A stretch of DNA of 64,000 nucleotides from Begonia masoniana (lineage: Eukaryota > Streptophyta > Magnoliopsida > Cucurbitales > Begoniaceae): the NCBI GenBank assembly GCA_022432975.1, contig CM039512.1:2280519-2344518 (forward strand), given 5' to 3'. Of this stretch, positions 35,761 through 48,400 are shown in pieces. Both the position numbers and the translations under genes were made by a program. A model generated the notes under the pieces. The model had not been told where the DNA came from and ran no database searches. It saw only the letters and a program-made list of their open reading frames with translations. The number at the start of each line of letters is the position of its first letter. Position 1 is the stretch's first letter.

Positions 35761-37954
35761 TAATATAATATAAAATTAAAAGCTTTACCAAGAAATTACA
35801 TCTTACATTTATTTTTTTATTACACTCTCTTAAAATATTCGTTGATGTGTCAAACTGTAACACCCCTGAACCCGCCCCGGCTCGGTGTGTTACTTTGCAA
35901 ACAAATCCCGCGTTTAAAACGAAAAACAGTAATATGTACAATTAATATAATAAATTATTATTATTTATAATTTGTTACGTAATATTATTTTAATTATAGT
36001 AAATGTCTTTTTTTTTAAATTCTAAATGACTAGTTGTTTGTTCAAGATGTTGAATCTTGAACAACTTCAAGTTATTGAAGGTTTCTTCCAACGTCATGGT
36101 TGCTTTTACCTTGACAAGTATAAAAATATTAATTAAATTTTATTTATTTTGGATTGAATATTTGGGAATTGTGAGAGTTGAATTCGTCTAAGCCTCGATG
36201 CAAGAGTTAGGGAATTACCCACAATTTGTCCCTGAAAACCCAACAAAAAAGCTATCAACTTTTCTCTCAACAAGTCAAGCCTTTTTTTTTATTATTTATT
36301 TATTTAATATATTTTAAATATTTTAGTATTTTTTTTTCCTTAATCACACTACTTTAGGGTCGACAAAAAACTTATTAGAATAAAATTCAAATAAATTAAA
36401 AATAAAAATCTTATTTAATATTTTAAATCTTATTTTTAAAAATAAAAATAATTTTATTTATTTTTAATGCTAGAATGTTCAAAGTTCTATATGTATATGT
36501 ATGTATACAAAGGAAATATTTTGAACGACGCCGTTTAGGAAGATCAGAAGGGACAGAGAGAGAGTAACTGTCAGAGCACAGCTGGAGAGCATGATAGACG
36601 AATTAAAAAATGCCAGCTGTTGATATCACCGTCACCGTCACCGTCACCGTGTGCATTCGTATTTTTTGTAGCGGAAACGCGCTTTAGCACCGACGACATG
36701 TAGTTAGTTGGTGGAAATTAAAAAAACATGAGGCGAAAAGCTGCGGCCAAACAAGCAAATACATTAGAATTTAGAGTGGACTCGCGCAGGCAGCAATTGC
36801 AAGTACAGACCACATGACGACACGACGTCACACTCACTTTTTCACTTTTTCTGTCCTTAAAAATTAATACTATAATTTAAAATGTCAACTGCCTGAGTTT
36901 GTGTTGACTTTTGCACTAATTTTCTCTTTTATTGTTGGGGTTCTGCCACTTTATCGTAATACATTTACGATGGTTTAATTTTATTTTATTTCATTGTATT
37001 GTTGTGACAAACTGCCATGTAAAGGCAAAGATGATGTAGTGTGAGGGGTTAACCCATAACAATGAGGTGCACAATCTCATATTGCTTCAGATAGAGAAAA
37101 ATGCATGATTTATTAGTAGAATTTCTCTTCATATCTAGTGCAATGCGTTTTGGGCCAATTCCAATAATAAAATATGTACAGACTCCGACACAAAGCGAAC
37201 AATATTATATTGAGAGTATCGAAGGGACGCTACACTTGCATTGTTAACCTTCCTGTGGCTTCCTCCATTTTCTTTCCGAACCAAAATTTCTCAACAATTT
37301 AAAAGAGGTGGTGGACCAGACTTGGGTCCGGTTCAGGAAAAAAAACCAAACCTTTGTGGTCTGTACCTATAAAGGTGTGGAAACTAATACCCACGAAATA
37401 TCACCGTCATGAAGAGAATAATACGTTCAGATCTCGGCATCATCACCGTCCATTTCATTTCGGCTGGGCAGATAAGGCAGGATCTAGGGTGGGACCAGCT
37501 GAGCTGACAGGACTTTTCCTTCAACCCATAACACGTGCACAACAGGGTGGAAAAACTAGGGTTCTTATTACTTTTCCTGCAACCCATGTTTTGGTCTTTT
37601 TTGACTCATTAAATAAGACCTTTGCAAGGGTTCTTATGTGAAAATGCACTAAAGTTTGGGTTTAGGATATATATTTCAAATATCTAAAAAAATATAATTA
37701 AAAAAGTGAGTTTATACTGCATCTGGTTTGTGTAAAGTACGAGTAATGCTATGTTTAAATTATAATTTATATTTTAATCTCACGTATTAATGTGACACTT
37801 GCGTATCATTTTTTATTGATACAATTATTACTGTGTATAAAATAATAGATCACGTGAATGACACGCCATGATGTGAAATTATAACGTAATATAACTCTTT
37901 AAAATATGACGCATAATCTTAATTTTCTATTAGTTTCGGAAAGTAATTGTTGAA
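35761..37954. other. Spacer between divergent IQM and COP10
   Basis: AT-rich. It contains a short GC-rich scrap at 35857-35905 beginning TGTAACACCCCTGAACC, which resembles an LTR end, and four tandem CACCGT units at 36627-36650. The 95-codon frame at 37354-37641 has no recognisable domain. Confidence 0.4.
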
Positions 37955-37960
37955 AATAAG

Positions 37961-38314
37961 GGTGTGCGCGGTCCAAAGCGATCCGATTCCGAGATAGAAT
38001 TGGAACCTGACCGCCAATTTCGTGACTTTTTTGTCGGTCCAGAGACCGGCACTGTGAGGAACTGGTACTTAACAAACTTAATCCAACATCTATAATAACA
38101 TAAAAATACTTTAAAATTCAAATTAAATAACATTTTAAAGATTTTTTCAGGTTCTTTGAGATTTTTGTATATGAACCATAGACCGGACCTTGGATCACAG
38201 GATTTGAGATGTGAGAACGATCCCGAACCATGCAACCTGTAGAATCGACCAAAATCGGACTGCATCGTTCGATCCGATCAAGTCCTACGGTCATGGTTTG
38301 ATTCTGTCCACCCC
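37961..38314. mobile_element. hAT-like MITE relic
   Basis: Begins AGGGTGTGCGCGGTCC and ends in GTCCACCCCT; the reverse complement of the end is AGGGGTGGAC. Both ends are followed inward by GGTCC/GATCCGAT-type sequence, the layout of hAT MITEs in plants. No 8-bp target duplication could be matched, so the copy is old. It has no coding capacity. Confidence 0.5.
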
Positions 38315-39191
38315 TCGTGGAAAGAATTCTCAGGAAGGTAGTAATGTCAAACGTGTGATGTGGAGGAACACACTTGGTTCACAAGTATTTGAAACCGTCC
38401 ACGCCTCTTTTGCATGGGAACTTGCTTCACAAGTTCTTTTTTTAGAAGAATTGTAATTTCACCAATTAATTAAATTTGGATTTTCTTGTTGGTTGCCACG
38501 TCATTAGGTTGTCCCAAGAAAGGGAAACTTTGTTGATTATGGTCAAAGAAGAGGCCGGCGAGAACAAATTAGTCGCCGTTTTCAGGACAAATTCCATGTA
38601 GCCCTTCTCACAAGTTTCGTTGACTTTTTTACCCCTTAAAAAAAAAAAAAAAACTCCTTAGGGTAAAATAGAAATATTTTACATTTTTTTATTCCTAAGT
38701 AAGATATTTTATATTTTACCCGATGATTTTCTCTGCGATTTGATTTAAATTTCTCATTGTCAATCTACAACGAAAATTTGCAACGGGTTCGCACGAGACA
38801 CAATAAATTATTGTAAATCTTTGAAAAAGAACTTACATTGCTCGAAAAAAAAAAAAATATAATGTTACATTTTTTTTATTTTACTATTTTAAAATATTTA
38901 CTGATTTATCAAACAAGGATTAATGTAATTAAAATAATAAAATTATTATTTATAATTTATTTGATTAATTGTATTAATTGTTATTTGATAATATTAAAAA
39001 AAGTAGAATAAGAAAATAATAGCAATATTACTAAAAAAAAAAAATAAAGAAAATATTTTTAAAAACTAAAAAATAAAATTAATATTATGATGCGTCTAAA
39101 TGGGCCAATATGTGGGCTAAAATTTCGAACTGGATAGGCCCATTTATAATGGGCTTTTTTCTATTATTATTAAACAACGAGACGAAAGAGT

Positions 39192-39435
39192 TGACGTGAC
39201 AGAGCTATATAACATACAATCACAGGCCAGCACGTGTCCCCATATTTATTAGCAAAATTATAGCAGAGGCCAGAGGGTGGCAGTAGCAGAGGATTCAGTT
39301 GAAGCAGATGGTGTAGTGTTCTTCGTCAACTACGTCTGCGTGCGTGTGTGGAGTATCTGAAGAAGCTCTATCTTATCGTTTTGATTCTTCCTTTCTCTCT
39401 TTTGGCTCTGTGAAATCTCGTTTGCGAGTGAAACT
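39192..39435 (+). promoter_or_regulatory. COP10 promoter with TATA box and G-box
   Basis: A CTATATAAC TATA-like element at 39205-39213 lies about 225 bp before the ATG. A perfect CACGTG G-box is at 39231-39236, and TGACGTGAC, another ACGT core, at 39193-39201. ACGT-core boxes are targets of bZIP and bHLH light regulators. The G-box is downstream of the TATA-like box, so it may sit in the leader or the true start may differ. Confidence 0.45.
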
Positions 39436-42400
39436 ATGAGCAGCAACCCGGGCCTCGTCATCGGAGGAGGAGGGAGGGCGCCGCCACCGCCACCGTCTTC
39501 TTTGTCGGGTTCAACTACTTCGTGGGTGTCTACGACCTCAGTTTCAGCCTCTGGGAAGAGAATTCAGAGAGAAATGACGGAGCTCAACTCTGATTGCCCT
39601 TCCGATTGCTCCGCTGGACCCAAGGGTGATAATCTCTACCACTGGATTGCTTCTGTCTTTGGTCCTCCAGGTCTCTTCTTGTTTTTTCCTCTCGGGATTT
39701 ATCGGCTATTTCGGATTATCGTTTCTTTACGATTTTTGACTAACCTAGCTCGCCCAACTAATCTATTATGATGAATTTTTGGCGTTTTTGCATTGCATTT
39801 TCAGTTTTCTTGTTAATTTTCTTGCTGGTGTTTCATTTTATCTTGTTTTCTTTTAATTCCTGTTTTCCTTTTAGATTATTAATTGTTTCTTGCTTCACTT
39901 AAGTTTGTCTGTCAAACGGTTAATACTTTCTTGCTTTACTTCATCTTGTCTGTTAAATTATGATGAAGCGATGGCATGAACAGACATCATATTCATTGTC
40001 TCTATTAGGTTAACAAAGGCTATATCTAATGAAAATTGACTTTCTTGGCATGAAGAGTTGTTCCATTGCTGTCACTTTAAATTGTTTGCTCGGAGCTTCA
40101 TAGGTAACCGACTGATTATAAAAAGTACATATCATAATATTTCGGCACAATGACATTGCTTTCCGAGGTATGTCATATGGTTATTAATCAGATGCATGTA
40201 TGCCTAAAAGCATGTCGATGATAAATTTCTAAGTAGATATCGAATTACATGGTGTCACCTTTGCATGTGCCAATTCATAACACTGGACTTGTTTTAAAGT
40301 GGTATATTAATAATTTTACTTTGTCCCCGGTTTTTCTTAGAACTCAAATTGCAAGATTGCTTCTCGGTCCACTATTAGTTGTTTTGTTTCTTTTGGATTG
40401 ACTGTCTGATTTACGAGAACTACATAGACATTTAGTGATTTCATTTGCTTGATCTGAATTTTTGATGGATCCTAATGTCTGATTTGTAGGAACACCATAT
40501 TATGGTGGACTTTATTTTCTTGACATTACATTTCCCAGTGACTACCCATTTAATCCTCCGAAGGTACTTTCAAATCTATGATAGTGAGTGGGTCAACATA
40601 TTCAGATTTTTATTTTGCATACTTCATGCACCGTGATAGTGATGACGATCATTTTTAACTTATCTGGATCTTTTTTCTGAGTTTGGTATTATATGATCAT
40701 GAACTTGGCCTGGAGACCAATTTTTTCCATTCTTTTATAGTACATGAATTGCATTAAAAGAATGAATACCGTGCTTGTTCATGATTATATCGAATTTGCA
40801 TTATTTATTACCCTTATTTTAGAAGCAGAGTGACCGGAGAAGTTAAACACGGATTGAAATTCACCGATAGAGAAAATTTATGTGAAGCTGTTTTGTATCA
40901 TTCAAACAGAGAGCCATGTGATTTGTGGTTTGTTTGGCTGTTTTAATCGTAAAGTATCAGACTTGCAGGTTGTATTTAAAACCCGGATCTATCACTGCAA
41001 TGTTGATTCATCTGGCAATGTTAGTCTAGACATCTTGAAGGGTGGTTGGAGTCCAGCTAAAACAATCACCATGGTGCTGCTTGCAATAAAAGCAATTTTC
41101 ACAAATCCAGATCCTTGTAAGTACTTCCATTCTCTTCTCTGGAATCTGATACGGACTACTCAATTTTATTCCATCAACTAAAACCAACCATTACGAACTC
41201 TGGGTTGATAGAGAGACCCACCCTCTCCTATTTAGACTTCCATCATCAAGACTACTCGCTCTCCTCCATATTCTTTTTCTAACTGTTATTTGTAACTACG
41301 CTCCTCTAACTTCTACAAACCGTTATATCCAACTAATAACAACTAACTATGTTATACATTTTTCTTATTTCTCCTCCTAGAATATGTAAAACGTATATCA
41401 GGCGTAACATTACTCCGCCGCCAAAAACAAACCTTGTCCACAAGGTTAAATGCAGGAAACTGGTGATTAATCTGCTGAAAACCTTCCCACGTGGCCTCAA
41501 AGGAAGGTAATCCTTTCCACTTAATCAAAACCAGATCTGGTTGATTAGTCGCCAGAGAAAATTTAACGTCTAACAACGATTCCGGTTCATAAAAATCTCT
41601 ACCTCCGGTCTGTAATTCCTCTGGTAAAGGAACAGAATGCAATAACGCACCCTTTGCTGGCTTTAACAGCGATACATGAAAAACCGGGTGAATTTTGGCA
41701 GACTCTGGCAACAATAATTTGTACGCTACGTTGCCGATCTTTTTAACGACGACAAAAGGACCGACAAACGTGGATGCAAGTTTTTGATTACCCGTTGTCG
41801 CCACTGATTTCTGTCGGTACCTCTGTAGCCGCAACCAAACCTTATCGCCGATCTCGTACTCTACATGACGACGCTTTTTATTCGCGGCCTGAACCATCAA
41901 CTGTTGAGCTCGATTGAGATGCGATTTCAACCTCTCTAGAATTTCATCCTTCTCTCGCAGCTGCTCATCGATCGCCGACACTACAGGAGTGCCATTGTAA
42001 CGACCCCTGTTCCCAGCAAGATATTGTCCGCTCTGGGGATTGGGCCGCAGCCCAATATCCTCCCCTCACGGCTTTGTTTGGCGAGAGCACTTCCCGGAAG
42101 GTCACCCAACCTGGATTTACTCTCGCCGAAGCCCACTTAACTTCGGAGTTCTTATGGGATCCGTTGTCAATTGAGCTCCAAAACGCGTCTTACTATGTTG
42201 GGAGGGTCTCTTTACATATGTTTCATTTCCACATACTTCCCCAAGCACTGTGGGATTGTGACGACCCCCTCTTTACGACCTGTCACCTTCCGGCTCGCCC
42301 GCGCGGACGTACCGCCATCCGGGTTCCGGTTCGTGCAGCCATCGTACCAGTACAGATTCGGGACTTACAGATTCGGGTCATCACAATCACCCCCCCTTGG

Positions 42401-45400
42401 GGGCCCAACGTCCTCGTTGGCCACAATTCCGGTTGGGTACAGGCTCTGATACCATTTGTAACGACCCCGTTCCCAGCAAGATATTGTCCGCTCCGGGGAT
42501 TGGGCCGCAGCCCAATATCCTCCCCTCACGGCTTTGTTTGGCGAGAGCACTTCTCGGAAGGTCACCCAACCTGGAATTACTCTCGCCGAAGCCCTCTTAA
42601 CTTCGGAGTTCTTATGGGATCCGTCGTCAATTTAGCTCCAAAACGCGTCTTGCTATCTTGGGAGGGTCTCTTTACATATGTTTCATTTCCATGTACTTCC
42701 CCAAGCGATGTGGGATTGTGACAACCCCCTCTTTACGACCCGGGATTCGCCTATACTCGAGTCCGAGATTCGCCTACACTCGGCTTAGGTCCCGAGGTTT
42801 GCCCCGCAACCCGAGGTTTGCCCCGCAGTCGTACACATACGTTCACATTCGGGTCATCACAATCACCCCCCCTTGGGGGCCCAACGTCCTCGTTGGCCAC
42901 ATTTCCGGTTGGGTACAGGCTCTGATACCATTTGTAACGACCCCGTTCCCAGCAAGATATTGTCCGCTCCGGGGATTGGGCCGCAGCCCAATATCCTCCC
43001 CTCACGGCTTTGTTTGGCGAGAGCACTTCCCGGAAGGTCACACAACCTGGAATTACTCTCGCCGAAGCACTTTTAACTTCGGAGTTCTTATGGGATTCGT
43101 TGCCAATTGTGCTCCAAAACGCGTCTTACTATCTTGGGAGGGATCTCTTACATATGTTTCATTTCCACATACTTCCCCAAGCGCTGTGGGATTGTGACGA
43201 CCCCCTCTTTACGACCTGTCACCTTCCGGCTCGCCCGCGCGGACGTACCGCCATCCGGGTTCCGGTTCGTGCAGCCATCGTACCAGTACAGATTCGGGAC
43301 TTACAGATTCGGGTCATCACAATCACCCCCCCTTGGGGGCCCAACGTCCTCGTTGGCCACAATTCCGGTTGGGTACAAGGCTCTGATACCATTTGTAACG
43401 ACCCCTGTTCCCAGCAAGATATTGTCCGCATCTGGGGATTGGGGCCGCAGCCCATATCCTCCCCTCACGGCTTTGTTTGGCGAGAGCACTTCCCGGAAGG
43501 TCACACAACCTGGAATTACTCTCGCCGAAGCACTTTTAACTTCGGAGTTCTTATGGGATTCGTTGCCAATTGTGCTCCAAAACGCGTCTTACTATCTTGG
43601 GAGGGATCTCTTACATATGTTTCATTTCCACATACTTCCCCAAGCGCTGTGGGATTGTGACGACCCCCTCTTTACGACCTGTCACCTTCCGGCTCGCCCG
43701 CGCGGACGTACCGCCATCCGGGTTCCGGTTCGTGCAGCCATCGTACCAGTACAGATTCGGGACTTACAGATTCGGGTCATCACAATCACCCCCCCTTGGG
43801 GGCCCAACGTCCTCGTTGGCCACAATTCCGGTTGGGTACAGGCTCTGATACCATTTGTAACGACCCCTGTTCCCAGCAAGATATTGTCCGCTCTGGGGAT
43901 TGGGCCGCAGCCCAATATCCTCCCCTCACGGCTTTGTTTGGCGAGAGCACTTCCCGGAAGGTCATCCAACCTGGATTTACTCTCGCCGAAGCCCACTTAA
44001 CTTCGGAGTTCTTATGGGATCCGTTGTCAATTGAGCTCCAAAACGCGTCTTACTATGTTGGGAGGGTCTCTTTACATATGTTTCATTTCCACATACTTCC
44101 CCAAGCACTGTGGGATTGTGACGACCCCCTCTTTACGACCTGTCACCTTCCGGCTCGCCCGCGCGGACGTACCGCCATCCGGGTTCCGGTTCGTGCAGCC
44201 ATCGTACCAGTACAGATTCGGGACTTACAGATTCGGGTCATCACAGCCCTTATCTCATCGCACTAAAGGGGGAGGATCTCTTTTATAACATGCTTTAAAT
44301 GGGCTCATCCCTATGGCTGAGTGAAACGACGAGTTATACCAATATTCGGCCCAGTACAACCACCGACTCCATTCTTTCGGCTTCTCCCTTGTAAAACATC
44401 TCAGATATGTCTCCAACGTTCTATTAACCACCTCCGACTGCCCATCAGTCTGATGATGGTAAGCTGAACTAAACTTCAAACTCGTTCCCTGTGAACGCCA
44501 CAATTCCTTCCAAAATATACTCACAAATATCTTATCCCTATCAGAAACGATGGATTTAGGCAAACCATGCAGTCGGAAAACGTTCTGTAAAAATTTCTCG
44601 GCCACTGTAGTGGCCGAGTATGGATGCTTTAAACCGATGAAATGAGCGTACTTACTTAAACGATCGACCACAACCATAATGGTATCAAATCCATTTGACT
44701 TCGGTAATTGGTCAATAAAGTCCATTGAGATATCCTCCCAAATATCACTCGGAATAGGAAGTGCTTGTAATAATCCTGCTGGAGACAAAGTTTCAGACTT
44801 ATTCTTCTGGCAAACAGAGCAATTCTGCACATATTTTTCTATATCATTTCCCATGCCAAACCAAAAAAGTTCAGCTGCCACTCTCTTATATGTCTTTGTA
44901 ATGCCACCATGGCCCCCCATCGGACTATCATGAAACAACTCCAGAATCTTAGGAATCACCGGAGAGAATCTGGAAATCACCTTTCTATTTTTATAAAAAA
45001 GTTGATCCGCCTGTATAAATAACTTCTTTGTTTCTACATCACCCCGTAATAACTTCAGCTTGATTGTCTGTAATCTTGCATCATCTAACAGTCCTTTTTC
45101 CAACTCCTCTCGGGAGATTAAACTCTGAGTTAACATTACCTGCAAATTCATCAATTCTTGGCCATTGTCTTCTCTCCTAGAGAGACTATCGGCGGCCTTA
45201 TTTTCACAACCTGGCTTATATTGAACTTCGAAATCATAACCCAGAATTTTAATGAGCCATTTCTGATGTTCAGGAGCTACTAACCTCTGCTCCAGAAGAA
45301 ACTTCAAACTCCGTTGATCAGTTCTAACAATAAAATGCCGTCCCAACAAATATGGTCTCCACTTTTGAATTGCTAAAACGATCGCCATTAACTCTCTTTC

Positions 45401-48400
45401 ATACACTGATTTCAATTTATTTTGCTTCAACAACTGTTGACTAAAGAAAGCAATTGGTCTCTGATTTTGCATCAATACATGCTCCCACCCCTATCCCCGA
45501 CGCATCCGTTTCTAGAATAAAAACGTCATCAAAATTCGGAAGTGCTAACACAGGAACTGAACACATAGCGCTTTTCAATTTTTGAAACGCTGACTCTGCG
45601 TCCTCATTCCAGGCGAATTTATCTTTCTTAAGCTGCTCTGTGAGGGGTAGAGCAATAGACCCGTATCCTGAAACAAATCTCCTGTAGTACCCCGTTAAAC
45701 CCAAGAAACCACGTAAATGTTTCAATGAATGAGGCACCGGCCAATTACGAATTACCTCCACTTTACTTTGATCCACTGCAACTCCACGGTCCGAAATTAC
45801 GTAACCCAGATACTCCAATTCCCGTTTCGCGAAAGTACATTTCTTTTCGTTAATGTATAATCTTTCTTCAACCAGTATCTTCAATGTAATCTCTAGATGA
45901 TGCAAGTGTTCTTCCCACGACTTGCTGTAAATCAAAATATCATCGAAAAATACCAGTAAAAACTTACGAAGATATCGCTGAAATAGTTTGTTCATCAGTG
46001 ACTGAAAAGTGGAAGGAGCGTTAGTAAGGCCGAAAGTCATTACTAAAAACTCATAATGCCCTTCATGGGTACGAAAAGCAGTCTTGTGCACGTCTTCTTT
46101 CTTTACTCTAATCTGGTGATACCCCGATTTCAAATCCAACTTAGAGAATATCTTTGCTCCAAACAGCTCATACAGCAATTCCTCTATTACCGGAATAGAG
46201 AATTTATCTTTCATGGTTTCTCTGTTTAAAGCTCTATAATCAATACAAAACCGCTAGGAATTATCTTTTTTTTTCACCAAAATGATAGGACTCGAAAACG
46301 GGCTAGAACTCGGTTGTATTATTCCCGCCGATAGCATTTCACCTACTAACCGTTCAATTTCATCCTTTTGTATCACTGGATATCTATATGGTCTAACGTT
46401 CACCGGTATAGTATTTTCTTTGAGCACAATCTGATGCTTGTGTTGCCGACTTAGAGGTAATCCCTTCGGTAGCAAAAAAATCTCTCGATATTTAGACAAT
46501 AATTCTGTAATAGAAGCTTCGTTCACAGATAAGTCTTGTTCCTCCGTTTCCTCTAAACCCCCGAAATGAACCAATAGAGCTTGCCTTTCTTTCCTCAAAT
46601 TCTTCATCATCACTTTTAATGAAATGGATCTTCTATCCAACGTGGGATCTCCTCTTATCTCTATCCATTTTTGATCATCCTGCCACTTCATTACTTTCTG
46701 CTTCCAGTCCACTTGCATATCACCAATTGACTCCAACCATCGCATTCCTAATATCACATCTGTATTGCCTAACTCAAGGGGTAAAAATTCGTCTCGTACT
46801 TCTAACCCCGGCAGTTCAAGCAGCACGTTTTTGCAAATGCCCGTTCCACCTAACGATTTACCATTCCCCATGGATATCTCATATGGGTTGGTATTTTGCA
46901 CTAGTAAGTCTCTGTCACGAACTAGAGCTCGAGAAACAAAGTTGTGTGTAGCTCCACTGTCTATTATTACCACGACTTCTTTACCTTGAATCTTTCCCTT
47001 CAACCTCATCGTTCTCGGCGTTTGAATTCCACTAATGAAATTTAAAGATAACTCTACTGTATTCGGTTGAATGATGTCATCTTTCTCCTCCCATTCCTCC
47101 GTCGTCATTTTATCTATATCTCCCTCTCCATCCTCCAAAATCAAAACCTGCAACATTTTTTTCTTACACATATGTCCCGGGCTGTACTTTTCATCACACC
47201 TATAACATAATCATTTTTCCCTTCTCACTTTCATTTCTGCTTCCGTTAATCTCCTCCTGGAAATCTCCGTTTTCACTACTCCCTGAGGTTTGGGTAAAAC
47301 TTCCTGCACTTGCCGATAATTCTCATTCGTATTCTCGGAAATGTACCTCCGAACATTTCTATAACTGCCTGATGCTGCCGACTGGAGCAACAAATTTTTG
47401 CTCTCCACCATTTGTGAGTACTGCATCAACTCTCTTAACCCGCTCGGTCTCATAAGCCTAACATCTCCTTTAATTTCATTCTTAAGACCATTAAAGTAAG
47501 TACTAATTAATACTTCTTCTGGTATCCCTATTAAACTGGATATAAGCGTCTCGAACTTTATCCGATACTCTTCGACTGGCCCTTCTTGTTTCAAGGTTAG
47601 CAGTCTACCACAGTTCGTTCCTTCACGCATCGCACGGAATCTCTCCGTTAGCAATTGTTTAAGCTCCGTCCAAGTCCTGAAAGGTCTCGCTCTGTTCTCC
47701 CATTGAAACCACGACAATGCAGATCCTTCAAAACATACAGTCGCTGCTTCCACCTTCTCTTCTTCCGATAAACGATTTACTGAAAAATACCGTTCAGCTC
47801 TGAAAATCCACGCTTCTACTTCCTCGCCCATAAAGATTGGCAGCTCTAGTTTTCTTGGTAAATATTCTCGATTCGTAATCGTAACATCATTCTCATACCT
47901 CTGGCGTCCTTGTTCTTCCGTTAATCCTGTCAGATTCTCCGGCCTTGGAACACTCATTTCCTCCGTCCTTGCTATCAGCTTTGTTAATTATTCTTGCATT
48001 AACAACACCGACTTTTCCAGGAGCGAAATCTTCGAAATCTGTTGTAGCTATTCCCTGACTTCATTCAATTCTTTCTGCCAATCCGCCATCGATTCTTTCT
48101 GTGCTTCAGCTCTAGTTAACATTCTTCGCATCCCTGAGGATATACAGCTCTGATACCAAATTGATACGGACTACTCAATTTTATTCCATCAACTAAAACC
48201 AACCATTACAAACTCTGGGTTGATAGAGAGACCCACCCTCTCCTATTTAGACTTCCATCATCAAGACTACTCGCTCTCCTCCATTTCTTCTCCTTTTATT
48301 CTTTTTCTAACTGCTATTTGTAACTACGCTCCTCTAACTTCTACAAACCGTTATATCCAACTAATAACAACTAACTATTTTATACATTTTTCTTATTTCT

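Larger units (their letters stand above)
41996..44245 (-). mobile_element. Cassandra-like TRIM array, five LTRs and four internal domains
   Basis: Five LTRs (41996-42385, 42457-42861, 42933-43321, 43394-43784, 43856-44245) alternate with four internal segments of 71-72 bp. Each LTR runs TGTAACGACC...CATCACA on the plus strand; element sense is minus. Each internal segment holds only a Met-tRNA primer site (minus TGGTATCAGAGCC) and a G-rich purine tract. Each LTR contains an 83-bp minus-strand module like plant 5S rRNA, the hallmark of Cassandra TRIMs. Flanks GCCAT (41991-41995) and GCCCT (44246-44250) form a target duplication with one mismatch. The array splits the gypsy integrase. Confidence 0.9.

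Noticed and set aside
37354..37641. 95-codon gene upstream of COP10
   Set aside because: No domain, low-complexity composition and no splice partner.
37961..38314. Intact hAT element with target duplication
   Set aside because: The inverted ends are visible but no matching 8-bp flank was found, so only a relic is claimed.
42080..44022. Five genuine 5S rRNA genes
   Set aside because: Only a partial 5S-like block is present in each copy, embedded inside an LTR with primer site and purine tract next to it; the spacing is that of the TRIM, not of a 5S gene array.
42074..44288. Several long open frames (up to 297 codons) on both strands
   Set aside because: They repeat with the TRIM LTR period, appear in several frames at once, and have no protein domain; they reflect GC-rich LTR sequence.
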